A stretch of 64,000 nt of DNA from positions 62,001 to 126,000 of the forward strand of contig VGVM01000001.1 in the NCBI GenBank assembly GCA_016874035.1, read 5' to 3'. The translations under genes and the position numbers were made by a program. The notes beneath the pieces were generated by a model. That model was not told the DNA's origin and did not search any database. It saw only the letters and a list, made by a program, of their open reading frames with translations. Numbering within the stretch: the stretch's first letter is position 1; every line of letters begins with the position of its first letter. This document shows positions 38,652 to 46,147 of this stretch, one piece after another. Source of the stretch: Gemmatimonadota bacterium (GTDB taxonomy: Bacteria; Gemmatimonadota; Gemmatimonadetes; Gemmatimonadales; Gemmatimonadaceae).

Positions 38652-39515
38652 GTGCAAAAGGCATATCACACCTTCGGCGCGACCGTCGCGCTCGTTGGCG
38701 CAGCGCTTGCAGCGGCGTGCGGCGATGTATCAAAGCCGCTTGGCCCCACCGAACCGAACCCGACGACGCCGTCGCGGATCGGTGAGAGGGCCAACACTCT
38801 CAACACCAGCGGAACTGCTCGTGTCGTTGTTCGCCGGCTTGACGCCGGACCGTTTGGCCGAGTTCTCGAATCGGAGGCCGGGACATACTCTGCGGCGGTC
38901 ACATCTGGCGGTGCGGTAGAAGGTTCCATCCAGCTTCGGAGCGGCTCGATCGATGTTGGCGTACTTGCCGTGCCGTCAAAAGCGCGGCGTCGCGGATCTT
39001 GGAACCGTGAACTCGGACGCCTCGCTGATGGTGGTTCAGCCTCAGTCAAGGTGTCCGCTGCGGACGGCGCACCTGTGGGTGAGATCGAGCTACGGCGCGG
39101 TGGTACCGTGATTGGTCGCATCGCCAAGTCGTGGGAACTGCACCAGGGGTCGTGGCGCTTGGTCAGCATGACGCAAACCGCGTATTCTGCTGGGGTGCCA
39201 ACGGTGAGCATTACGATTTCATTCGACGAACACCGCAGGTGGACTTCGACGTCGCCTTCAACTGAGTCGAAAGACGTGGTATCGATGGCTCCTGTCGATC
39301 AGGCGAGCTACGGAGAGGATGAGTCAGGCCCATGCGAGTCCGAGTACTGGGCGTTCCGCGCAGCGATCGATGAGTTCCACATTTCTAACCTCGGCTACCT
39401 GGCCTGCCTTGCGGGCCCGATCGGGTGCCTTGCGGCGTCCCTGAACGCAATCCGTGCCGGGTTCGCAGTCGACCGTGCTGAGGAGCGTCTGCTGGCATGT
39501 CTGCGGGCAACTTGA
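38652..39515 (+). CDS. Orphan secreted lipoprotein with Cys-rich C-terminus
   Basis: 287 residues from a GTG at 38652, just behind a strong GGAGAAGGA ribosome binding site. The signal peptide ends in a lipobox (LAAACGD, cysteine at about residue 23). The middle part (about 55-225) looks beta-rich with repeated Gly/Ser patterns. The last 60 residues contain four cysteines around hydrophobic stretches (CESEYW, LGYLACLAGPIGCLAASL, LLACLRAT). No family is recognised. Many codons end in A or T, unlike the neighbouring genes, so it may be acquired or lineage-specific. Confidence 0.65.
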   Translation: MQKAYHTFGATVALVGAALAAACGDVSKPLGPTEPNPTTPSRIGERANTLNTSGTARVVVRRLDAGPFGRVLESEAGTYSAAVTSGGAVEGSIQLRSGSIDVGVLAVPSKARRRGSWNRELGRLADGGSASVKVSAADGAPVGEIELRRGGTVIGRIAKSWELHQGSWRLVSMTQTAYSAGVPTVSITISFDEHRRWTSTSPSTESKDVVSMAPVDQASYGEDESGPCESEYWAFRAAIDEFHISNLGYLACLAGPIGCLAASLNAIRAGFAVDRAEERLLACLRAT

Positions 39516-39543
39516 GTGTGCGGACGCAGTTGTTGAAATAAAG

Positions 39544-39570
39544 GGCGGCCGGTGGATGCCACCGGCCGCC
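39544..39570. terminator. Strong hairpin after the orphan lipoprotein gene
   Basis: A perfect 12-bp GC stem (39544-39555 and 39559-39570, loop ATG) lies 28 bp after the lipoprotein stop. There is no clear T run on the plus strand, so termination would be partial and the following small gene could be reached by read-through. Confidence 0.6.
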
Positions 39571-39603
39571 GATACCCCCTGACCCACGCGACAGGAGTCA
39601 CAG

Positions 39604-39795
39604 ATGCTTGATCGAGCCGACGAAATCATCGCAGTCATGCTCTTCGCGGCGTTCTTCTTCCGCGACGCCGCGTACATCCCGGGCTGGCTGCCCGACACGC
39701 TAATTGTCTGCGCGGCGGTTCTGGCGCTTGCCTCAGGTGTCGCAAAGCGGCGCCGGAACGCAAAGGTGCGTGGCGTGCCCCCTACCACACCCTGA
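39604..39795 (+). CDS. Small membrane protein (63 aa)
   Basis: A clear AGGAG ribosome binding site lies about 8 bases before the ATG. The 63 residues contain two hydrophobic segments (about 8-20 and 31-46) and a basic tail (AKRRRNAKVRG). It lies 88 bp after the orphan lipoprotein gene on the same strand, separated by a hairpin. Its last 14 bases overlap the end of the convergent YggT gene. No family is recognised. Confidence 0.6.
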   Translation: MLDRADEIIAVMLFAAFFFRDAAYIPGWLPDTLIVCAAVLALASGVAKRRRNAKVRGVPPTTP

Positions 39796-40369
39796 TCAGC
39801 ACCGCCTGCACGATCCCGAGCAGGAACCACGCCACGATCGGCGATACGTCCACCATGCCGATCATCGGCACGGCGTTGCGGATCGGCTTGAGGAATGGCT
39901 CACTGAGCTTGTACGACCACCGTGCGTACCATGCGCCCGGGCGCGCACGTATCCATGACAGGACCACGCGCACGATCAGCGCGAGCTGCAGCACGGCAAA
40001 GACCCACGTGATCGCGAGCCGGTACACTCCCCGGGCGCCGCCGTCCACGGCCGCAAGGGCGAACGCCAACTGCCCGCGCAGGAAGTCCACTGCCGCCAGC
40101 AGCAGGATCCCACTGAACACCACGAACCCGGCGGCCCACCACGGCGCGTGCGCCGGGAGGCCGCCGGATCGCACCACCACCCGCTCAATCGGCATGACCC
40201 ACGGGTCAACCCATCGCCGAAACAGGCGCGCCACGCCGCCGAACGGGTTCAGCCGGCGCGTGCGGACCATCCAATCGAGCGTCGCCACCAGCGCCAGCGC
40301 TACCGCGAGTGCAAGCAAGGTCGGTCGCAGGAACGCGGCGAACGAGTCGAGGTACGACAGCAGGCTCAC
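39782..40369 (-). CDS. YggT-family membrane protein
   Basis: 195 residues with two YggT repeats (about 1-75 and 110-195). Each has paired membrane helices and the segment between them that contains the P-x-x-x-x-I-x(-x) pattern, seen as RWVDPWVMPIERVV and SEPFLKPIRNAVPMIG. YggT proteins are inner-membrane proteins implicated in envelope integrity or osmotic response; the exact role is not established. It is a single gene reading away from the ECF sigma cluster. Confidence 0.88.
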   Translation of the reverse strand: MSLLSYLDSFAAFLRPTLLALAVALALVATLDWMVRTRRLNPFGGVARLFRRWVDPWVMPIERVVVRSGGLPAHAPWWAAGFVVFSGILLLAAVDFLRGQLAFALAAVDGGARGVYRLAITWVFAVLQLALIVRVVLSWIRARPGAWYARWSYKLSEPFLKPIRNAVPMIGMVDVSPIVAWFLLGIVQAVLIRVW

Positions 40370-40659
40370 CGCGAGTCCCTCGAGGACCGGGAGCGGGGCA
40401 GTCCTGTGTCCTCGGTCACATCACCCGATATTCGGGGTAACACTGCGGTGACACCCCCCGGTACCATCGGGTAAACATCTATGCGGTGCAAAACCGCGTG
40501 TGATTGTGTGATTAGCACGCTGGTCAACACACGAGAAACATGTCACGCCGGAGCTGTCGTTGAACGCCAGGCCAACGTCGGTGACGTATCGGGGCCAGAT
40601 AGCCATTTGGGGCGTCAGGGGGTAATCTGACACACCTGTTTGCGTTCAAACGCGCCCCT
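40370..40659. promoter_or_regulatory. Divergent regulatory region before the CBM48-linked sigma gene
   Basis: A 290-bp gap of lower GC content between yggT and the ECF sigma gene. It contains the small dyad CCCGA-TAT-TCGGG (40424-40436) and several AT-rich patches. It should hold the sigma operon promoter, possibly self-recognised, but I cannot name its -35 and -10 with confidence. A 49-codon frame at 40481-40630 lacks a ribosome binding site and is not called. Confidence 0.4.
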
Positions 40660-41202
40660 GTGAACGACTTCGATCCGTCCCTCCCGATCCGCGCCAAGCG
40701 AGGCGACGATCAGGCGTTCATCCAGCTCGTGGAGCACTACTACCCACGCTGCCTCCGGTTCGCCCGGAACATGCTGGGGAGTGAGCAGGACGCTGAAGAG
40801 GCCGTGCAGGATACGTTCGTGCGGGTCCATGACAGTTTTCCCAGGTTCCGCGAGGACGCCCGGTTTGACCCCTGGCTCTTCCAGATCCTGGCCAACCGAT
40901 GCCGAACCTTGATGGCCCGCAACCGCCGCCATCGTTCCGTCATCGAATACGGGGAGATTCCGCTCACGGCATCGGCCGAGCATGAGATCGGCGCGGATTG
41001 GGCGGAGGAAGTACGGGTGGTACTCGACACCCTGCCGGTGGAGCAGCGGGAGGCGTTCCTGCTCCGACATGTGGAAGACCTATCGTACGAGGACATTTCC
41101 GCGATGACGGGAGCGGGGCTCTCGGCGCTGCGGATGCGGGTCAAGCGAGCGTGCGATGCACTTCGCACGCGATTGACCGAGGTGACTGAAAGTGAACGAT
41201 GA
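40660..41202 (+). CDS. ECF RNA polymerase sigma factor (glycogen-binding cluster)
   Basis: 180 residues from a GTG. Sigma region 2 (about 20-85) includes AEEAVQDTFVRVHDSF and DPWLFQILANRCRTLMAR. Region 4 (about 118-170) includes LPVEQREAFLLRHVEDLSYEDISAMTG with the recognition helix after it. The stop overlaps the next start by 11 bases. The next gene encodes a one-pass membrane protein with a glycogen-binding domain, positioned as an anti-sigma factor. The target genes probably include the rest of this cluster. Confidence 0.95.
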   Translation: MNDFDPSLPIRAKRGDDQAFIQLVEHYYPRCLRFARNMLGSEQDAEEAVQDTFVRVHDSFPRFREDARFDPWLFQILANRCRTLMARNRRHRSVIEYGEIPLTASAEHEIGADWAEEVRVVLDTLPVEQREAFLLRHVEDLSYEDISAMTGAGLSALRMRVKRACDALRTRLTEVTESER

Positions 41203-41782
41203 ACGAGACGAAATGATCGAGCGCGCAGCGCGGGTGCTGCGCACACCGCCCCAGGTGCGGAGCGGCACGGTGGCTCGGGTGCTGATGGCCGTACGCGCAC
41301 GACATGCCCGCCCGGCGTCGCGCTGGCAGCGCGCGCTCTGGTGGGTCGCGGACACGTCGATCTCGGCACGCGGCGCCGCGGTCCTTGCCGCCGCGTCGCT
41401 GGCAATCGGGTTCGTGGCGCGCGGCACTGTGGCGACCAGTGAGCCGATCGTGGTCGCGAGCGGCCCGAGCATCGAGCTCCAGCCGGTCGCGGACGGCGAC
41501 GCGGCCGAACGACCGGTGCCGGTGGCGCTCGTCTTCGAGCAGGCCAACGCGCGCGACGTGGCGGTCGTCGGCGATTTCAACGGTTGGGACAGGGCCGCGA
41601 GCCCCATGGTCCGCGCCGGCACTGAGGGGCCATGGACGGCCACGGTGCTCGCCAAGCCGGGCCGCCACACCTACGCCTTCATCGTTGACGGGACGACCTT
41701 GGTCGCGGATCCGAATGCCGCCAAGGCCACGAGCAATGACTTCCGCGGCGACGCGTCCGTGATGATCGTTCGGCCGGACTGA
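41192..41782 (+). CDS. Membrane anti-sigma-like protein with CBM48/AMPK-type glycogen-binding domain
   Basis: 196 residues from a GTG overlapping the sigma gene. There are three parts. The cytoplasmic helical region (about 1-55) takes the position of an anti-sigma domain but has no zinc motif. One membrane helix follows (about 58-76, RGAAVLAAASLAIGFVA). The exterior part ends in an early-Ig-like glycogen-binding domain (about 105-193): LVFEQANARDVAVVGDFNGW, then TVLAKPGRHTYAFIVDGTTLVADP. CBM48/AMPK domains bind alpha-glucans through such conserved Trp residues. The layout suggests that glucan or protein binding outside the membrane releases the sigma factor; this is inferred. Confidence 0.8.
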   Translation: MNDERDEMIERAARVLRTPPQVRSGTVARVLMAVRARHARPASRWQRALWWVADTSISARGAAVLAAASLAIGFVARGTVATSEPIVVASGPSIELQPVADGDAAERPVPVALVFEQANARDVAVVGDFNGWDRAASPMVRAGTEGPWTATVLAKPGRHTYAFIVDGTTLVADPNAAKATSNDFRGDASVMIVRPD

Positions 41783-42489
41783 TGAGGCCGACCATGCGGC
41801 TCAACCGGCGAAGGGGCGTCCTGCGGACGTTGGCGGGCATTTGCGCTATGGTACCCGTCGGCGTATTCGCGGGCGGCGTGGTGGGCGCCTTGGGCGTCGT
41901 CAGCGCGCCGGCGTCCCTCGCTGCGCAGGAAACCCGGCTGCTGCTGATCAGTGACGACGGCACCCGGGACGCCGTTCGCCGGTTCCTCGATGCCGCCCGC
42001 GTGCGCGGCACGCCGACGGAGCCGCTGGTGTCACGGGCGCTCGAAGGCGTCGCGTTCCGCGCCACCCCGAAGGAGATCGAGCGTGCCCTGGCGGCCCTCG
42101 AGAAACGGCTCAAGAAATCCCGCGAGTTGCTGGGCGCGAACTCCACGGTTGACGAACTGGCCGCCGGCGCCGACGCGCTGGCGCACGGCGCGCCGGAATC
42201 GGCGCTGCGCGACATGCGGCGGATCGCTCCCGGGCGCCGGCTGACCGTCGAGCTCGGCGTACTCACCGAGCTGCTCGCCAAGGACATTGCCCCCAAGACG
42301 GCGGCGACCATGGTGCTGCGTTTGATGGCGCGCGGCGCGAGCGGCACGCAACTTACCGAACTCAATGCCGCCGTTCAGAAGGATGTCGCCCTTGGCGTCA
42401 AACCCGTCTCAGCGCTCGAACTGCGCGGACGTGGCGTCATGTCGCTCCTCCCGCCCGCGGGCAGCGTCGTCACGGCGCAGAAGCGCTAG
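41782..42489 (+). CDS. Secreted helical protein of unknown function
   Basis: 235 residues with a positively charged start and long signal region (cleavage near SLAAQ-E, about residue 49). The mature part (about 50-220) is helical and repetitive, with DAVRRFLDAARVRGTPTEPLVSRALEG and later segments rich in Ala, Leu and charged residues. It ends in SVVTAQKR. The start overlaps the preceding stop (TGATG), so translation is coupled to the membrane CBM48 protein. No family is recognised. It is probably a periplasmic accessory of the switch. Confidence 0.75.
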   Translation: MRPTMRLNRRRGVLRTLAGICAMVPVGVFAGGVVGALGVVSAPASLAAQETRLLLISDDGTRDAVRRFLDAARVRGTPTEPLVSRALEGVAFRATPKEIERALAALEKRLKKSRELLGANSTVDELAAGADALAHGAPESALRDMRRIAPGRRLTVELGVLTELLAKDIAPKTAATMVLRLMARGASGTQLTELNAAVQKDVALGVKPVSALELRGRGVMSLLPPAGSVVTAQKR

Positions 42490-42508
42490 CGACGACCGGT
42501 TCCATCCC

Positions 42509-42541
42509 AGCGGGCAGCCCTTGCGGCTGCCCGCTTTGTAT
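42509..42541 (+). terminator. Terminator-like hairpin at the start of the last cluster gene
   Basis: An 11-bp perfect stem AGCGGGCAGCC/GGCTGCCCGCT (42509-42519 and 42525-42535, five-base loop) is followed by TTTGTATTTC. It follows the helical-protein gene by 19 bp and overlaps the beginning of the following reading frame, so it may reduce expression of the last gene. Confidence 0.7.
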
Positions 42542-43672
42542 TTCGGTGTAGCGACGGCCCTCACCATCGTCGCGCCGCGGTACGCCGAGGCGCAGACCCG
42601 GAACGACCTCCGGATCGAGGCCGGCGTCGCACAGATCGTCCAGCCGTCTTCAGACGATCGGGTCGCCGCCACGTTGGGCATCATCCGTCACCGTGGCGAT
42701 CCCACGCTGGCGTGGATCGCTTCCGGCAATGCCACGTGGGCGCGTGATAGCGTGGCGGCCGCGCAGCTCGCCATTGGCGCGGCCTGGCGGCCTTCGCCGG
42801 CCAGCAAGTGGCAGCTCGAGGCCGCTGGCGCCGGGGTGCTGTTTGCCCTCACGGATCCCTTCCGCGATGCGAGCGCGTCGGCCGGCGCGCGCGCGCGTTG
42901 GTTGCGCTGGTCATCGCTCTCGGCGAGCGCGGGCGCGGCCGCCGGACGCACGGTGCGTTCGGCGGGGACGGCGGCGTCACGCCAGATGGACCTCGGCATC
43001 TCGGTCGCAGCCGGCTCGGCGGCGATCGATCTCGCGGTACGCGACGTCGGCAGCACGGACGGCCTGCTGCTCGAGGCAAGCCAGGTGACGACGCGCGACG
43101 GGTCGCGGGAGTTCGACCTGCGCGACTTCGTCGCGTCGGTTGCATTTGAGCGCGGTCCGATCGAGCTCTCATTGGTCGAGACAATCCGGCGCGGCCGGGC
43201 GTCAACGATCGCCGAGCAAGCGGCATTCATGGCGGCCGCGACGTGGCATGTGACCGCGCGGTACGCGCTGGTGGTGACCAGCGGTCGCCAGCTTGCCGAC
43301 CCGGTGCGAGGGGCACCGGATGCCACGGTGACCCAGATAGCGGTCCGGCGGTCGGTGACGTCGCTGGACAACGAGGTGGCGCCTCGCGCGAGCGAGGCGT
43401 CCGTCAGCGTGACCCGGGTCGGCGAGCAGCGGATCGTGGTCCTGCGCGTGGCGGTGCCCGCGGCGACCCGTGTGGAAGTGGCCGGGAATTTCTCGGGCTG
43501 GGAGCCCGTCGAGGGCGAACGACGCGATGGCGCCTGGGAGGCCCGCATCCCGCTCGGCCCGGGCCGATACCGGATCGCCTACCGTCTCGACGGCGGCCCA
43601 TGGCTGGCGCCCGCCGGGCTCGCCCGGCTCCGGGAGTTTAGCGGGGAGGTCGGCCTCCTGGTCGTGCCCTGA
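42521..43672 (+). CDS. Secreted protein with C-terminal CBM48/AMPK-type glycogen-binding domain
   Basis: No ATG fits the signal peptide. A TTG at 42521 gives MRLPALYFGVATALTIV with cleavage near AEAQ-T, hence 383 residues; a second TTG at 42536 is possible. The mature part (about 27-290) is beta-rich with repeated outer-membrane-like strands (GISVAAGSAAIDLAVRDVG). The last 80 residues are a glycogen-binding domain: VLRVAVPAATRVEVAGNFSGWEPV, then RIPLGPGRYRIAYRLDGG. It shares this domain with the membrane protein two genes upstream. It may present or bind the same ligand at the outer membrane; this is inferred. Confidence 0.75.
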   Translation: MRLPALYFGVATALTIVAPRYAEAQTRNDLRIEAGVAQIVQPSSDDRVAATLGIIRHRGDPTLAWIASGNATWARDSVAAAQLAIGAAWRPSPASKWQLEAAGAGVLFALTDPFRDASASAGARARWLRWSSLSASAGAAAGRTVRSAGTAASRQMDLGISVAAGSAAIDLAVRDVGSTDGLLLEASQVTTRDGSREFDLRDFVASVAFERGPIELSLVETIRRGRASTIAEQAAFMAAATWHVTARYALVVTSGRQLADPVRGAPDATVTQIAVRRSVTSLDNEVAPRASEASVSVTRVGEQRIVVLRVAVPAATRVEVAGNFSGWEPVEGERRDGAWEARIPLGPGRYRIAYRLDGGPWLAPAGLARLREFSGEVGLLVVP

Positions 43673-43807
43673 ACGGCCCGTTTTGCCCCTGATCGCGGCT
43701 GGCGGCGGCCCGTCGCGTCGCTGAAATTAGAGGGTCGTACCGGCCAGGCTCGGCCAGTCAGGCACCCATCCGGGTGCGACACCACCGCAGGCGATCAGGG
43801 GGTACCG

Positions 43808-45106
43808 ATGCACACGTCCCGTCGCACCTTCGTTCGCGGCCTCGCGGCCGCAGGCGTTGCGTTCCCTGCATTCCGTGAGGATGCGTTCGCGCACCTCTTC
43901 CGCGCGAACACGATCGCCGGCGAAAAGTCGGCCGCGGCAGTCGCCGAGGATGAACTCTACTGGTCCGAGATTGCGCGCGCGTTCGACGCCGACCGGACGA
44001 TGATCAACCTGAACAACGGCGGAATCTCGCCGACGCCGAGCCACGTGCTCGAGCAGATGATCCGCGACCTGAAGTTCACGAACGAGCTCCCGGTCGAGCA
44101 CATGTGGCGCATCCTGCAGCCGCGCATGGAGAGCACCCGCCGCGAGCTGGCGAAGGAGTTCGGCTGCAGTCCGGACGAGATGGCGATCGTCCGGAACGCG
44201 AGTGAGGCGCTCGAGATCATGATCTACGGGATCGATCTCCAGCGGGGCGACGAAGTGCTGGTGACGAACCAGAACTACGGCCGGATGATCACGACGTGGC
44301 AGCAGCGGGAGCGTCGCGAGGGGATCGTCCTCAAGCAGATCTCGTTCAAGGTTCCGCCGCCGTCGGACCAGTACATCGTGGACCAGTTCAGGGCCGCGAT
44401 CACGCCGCGCACGAAGGTCATCGAGATCACGCACATCACGAACCTCACGGGCCAGGTCCTGCCGGTGCGCGAGATCATGCGCATGGCGAAGCCGCTGGGC
44501 ATCGAGGTCTTCGTGGACGGCGCCCACGCGTTCGGCCAGTGGCCGATGAAGCGCGACGAGCTCGAGGTGGATTTCTATGGCACCTCGCTGCACAAGTGGC
44601 TGCACGCACCGATCGGCGCGGGCTTCCTGTACGTGCGGCAGTCGAAGATCCCGAAGTTGTGGCCGCTGATGGCCGCCGCGGAGAGCCAGGCAAGCGATAT
44701 CCGGAAGTACGAGGAGATCGGGACGCACCCGCAGGCGAACTTCAACGCGGTGTCGGCGGCGCTCGCGTTTTCGCAGGGGATGGGGCTGGATCGCAAGATC
44801 GCGCGACTCCGGTACCTGCGCGACCGCTGGGCGAAGCGCCTGATGAGCGAGAGCGACCGGGTGAAGGTGCTCACGCAGCTCGGGCCGGACCGGAGTGGCG
44901 CGATCGGGTTCTTCAACGTGGACGGGCTCGACCCCGCCAAGCTCGGCGGCTGGCTGCTCGAAAAGTACCGGATCGTCAACACGCCGATCATTCATCCCGA
45001 GTTTCAGGGCATCCGTATTACGCCGAGCGTGTACACCACGCCCGCGGAGATCGACACGTTCGCCGACGCGGTGTTGAAGGCGATTAAGTCTGGCATTGCA
45101 TCGTAA
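43808..45106 (+). CDS. Tat-exported class-V aminotransferase-like PLP enzyme
   Basis: 432 residues. The N-terminus has a twin-arginine signal (SRRTFVRGLAAAG). A fold-type-I PLP domain follows, with the Asp in VDGAHAFGQW and the Schiff-base Lys in GTSLHKWLHAPIG. The closest functional names are isopenicillin-N-epimerase- or cysteine-desulfurase-like class V enzymes. Export through Tat means the cofactor is loaded before secretion, so it acts in the periplasm. It is 9 bp ahead of the EVE-domain gene. The substrate is unknown. A paralogue lies at 51.6-53.0 kb. Confidence 0.9.
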   Translation: MHTSRRTFVRGLAAAGVAFPAFREDAFAHLFRANTIAGEKSAAAVAEDELYWSEIARAFDADRTMINLNNGGISPTPSHVLEQMIRDLKFTNELPVEHMWRILQPRMESTRRELAKEFGCSPDEMAIVRNASEALEIMIYGIDLQRGDEVLVTNQNYGRMITTWQQRERREGIVLKQISFKVPPPSDQYIVDQFRAAITPRTKVIEITHITNLTGQVLPVREIMRMAKPLGIEVFVDGAHAFGQWPMKRDELEVDFYGTSLHKWLHAPIGAGFLYVRQSKIPKLWPLMAAAESQASDIRKYEEIGTHPQANFNAVSAALAFSQGMGLDRKIARLRYLRDRWAKRLMSESDRVKVLTQLGPDRSGAIGFFNVDGLDPAKLGGWLLEKYRIVNTPIIHPEFQGIRITPSVYTTPAEIDTFADAVLKAIKSGIAS

Positions 45107-45115
45107 AGAGGAACC

Positions 45116-45781
45116 GTGGCTGCGAAGAAGAAGACCCCGAGCAAGTCCCCTGCGCCGAAGGCCGCACGCGGCAAGGCGGCAACCAAACCAGCCGCCAAGG
45201 TCGCGGCGAAGGTTGTGATTCCGGCTGAGCCATCCGACGAGATGGACTCGGCCGAGCGCAACGCCTCGTACGAAAAGGGCAAGTGGGCGCATGCGTTCAA
45301 GCGCGCCGATGGCGAGATCCGCTATTGGCTGGTCAAGACCGAACCGGACATCTTCGGGTTCGACGACCTGCTGCGCCGGCACGGTCGCACGACCTGCTGG
45401 GACGGCGTCCGGAACTACGCGGCGCGGAACTTCCTGCGCGACGCGATGAAGATGGGCGACAAGGTGCTCTTCTATCACTCGATGACGGATGAGCAGTGCA
45501 TCGTCGGCGAGTGCGAGGTCGCGCGCGAAGGGTATGTGGATCACACGGCGTTCGATCCCAAGCACCGGCACTTCGATCGCGAGTCGAAGCAGGATGATCC
45601 GCAGTGGTACATGGTGGACCTGCGGGCGACGGCCCAGTACACGACGCCGGTGACGCTGGAGCAGATCAAGCGGAAGGCGGTGCTGAAGGACATGGTGCTG
45701 ATCCGGATCCCGCGGCTCTCGGTGATTCCCGTGACGGACAAGGAATACAAGACGGTACGGGCGATGGCCGGGGAGAAGTAG
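45116..45781 (+). CDS. EVE-domain protein with Lys/Ala/Pro-rich basic tail
   Basis: 221 residues from a GTG, 9 bp after the PLP enzyme. The N-terminal 35 residues are a histone-H1-like basic tail (AAKKKTPSKSPAPKAARGKA). A short linker follows, then an EVE domain (about 68-215), with YWLVKTEPDIFGFDDL, CWDGVRNYAARNFLRDAMKMGDKVLFYHS and MVDLRATAQYTTPVTLEQIK. EVE domains belong to the PUA-like superfamily, bind modified bases in DNA or RNA, and some occur in modification-dependent restriction systems. Here no nuclease is nearby. The tail may improve nucleic-acid binding. Confidence 0.88.
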   Translation: MAAKKKTPSKSPAPKAARGKAATKPAAKVAAKVVIPAEPSDEMDSAERNASYEKGKWAHAFKRADGEIRYWLVKTEPDIFGFDDLLRRHGRTTCWDGVRNYAARNFLRDAMKMGDKVLFYHSMTDEQCIVGECEVAREGYVDHTAFDPKHRHFDRESKQDDPQWYMVDLRATAQYTTPVTLEQIKRKAVLKDMVLIRIPRLSVIPVTDKEYKTVRAMAGEK

Positions 45782-45818
45782 TTTTTTCGATTCGCTGGAT
45801 TTTCGTTCCGCGGCTGCA

Positions 45819-46124
45819 ACTGCTTTAGCAGGGAAACGGCGGAAACAGCGGATCACGGCGGAGACGACAACTGCAAATACTTGGGGGAACTGCGCCGGTG
45901 GCCTGAGTTGCGGCGCGCTGTTGGAAACCGCCGTGGCTGCGCCCTAGCCGCCACTGCCTGGGCAGGGAAACGGCGGAAACCGCGGATCACGGCGGACACT
46001 ACAACTGCAAATACTTGGGGGAACTACGCCGGTGGCCGGAGTCGCGGCGCGCCGTTGTAGTTCCCCCAGAGGTTGCAGTATCGGTTGTTATCTGTCGTTT
46101 CAGTTGTTTCCCTGCAAAAGCAGT
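45819..46124. repeat. 306-bp intergenic element with terminal inverted repeats and internal direct repeats
   Basis: The ends are near-perfect 19-bp inverted repeats: ACTGCTTTAGCAGGGAAAC at 45819-45837 and its complement with one mismatch at 46106-46124. Inside are two direct copies of a 95-bp unit (45828-45922 and 45962-46056) with 7 differences. A third, diverged and inverted, copy runs from about 46057 to the right end. The unit includes ACTGCAAATACTTGGGGG, so a large stem can form (46004-46027 with 46057-46079). It fills the 366-bp gap between the EVE gene and the convergent propeller gene. No open reading frame or transposase is inside. Confidence 0.8.
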
Positions 46125-46147
46125 CGCCGTATCCGCAGTTTCGGCAC

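Noticed and set aside
40481..40630. A 49-codon frame in the gap before the CBM48-linked sigma gene
   Set aside because: No ribosome binding site, no hydrophobic or conserved pattern, and the gap is better explained as regulatory.
42365..42520. ATG-started upstream extension of the second glycogen-binding protein
   Set aside because: It would overlap the preceding gene by 125 bp and place an Arg/Ser-rich stretch before a good signal peptide; a TTG start is more plausible.
45828..46056. Two 95-bp direct repeats considered as a CRISPR array
   Set aside because: Units are too long, only two in direct order, with no short spacers of uniform length and no cas genes; they belong to an inverted-repeat-bounded element.
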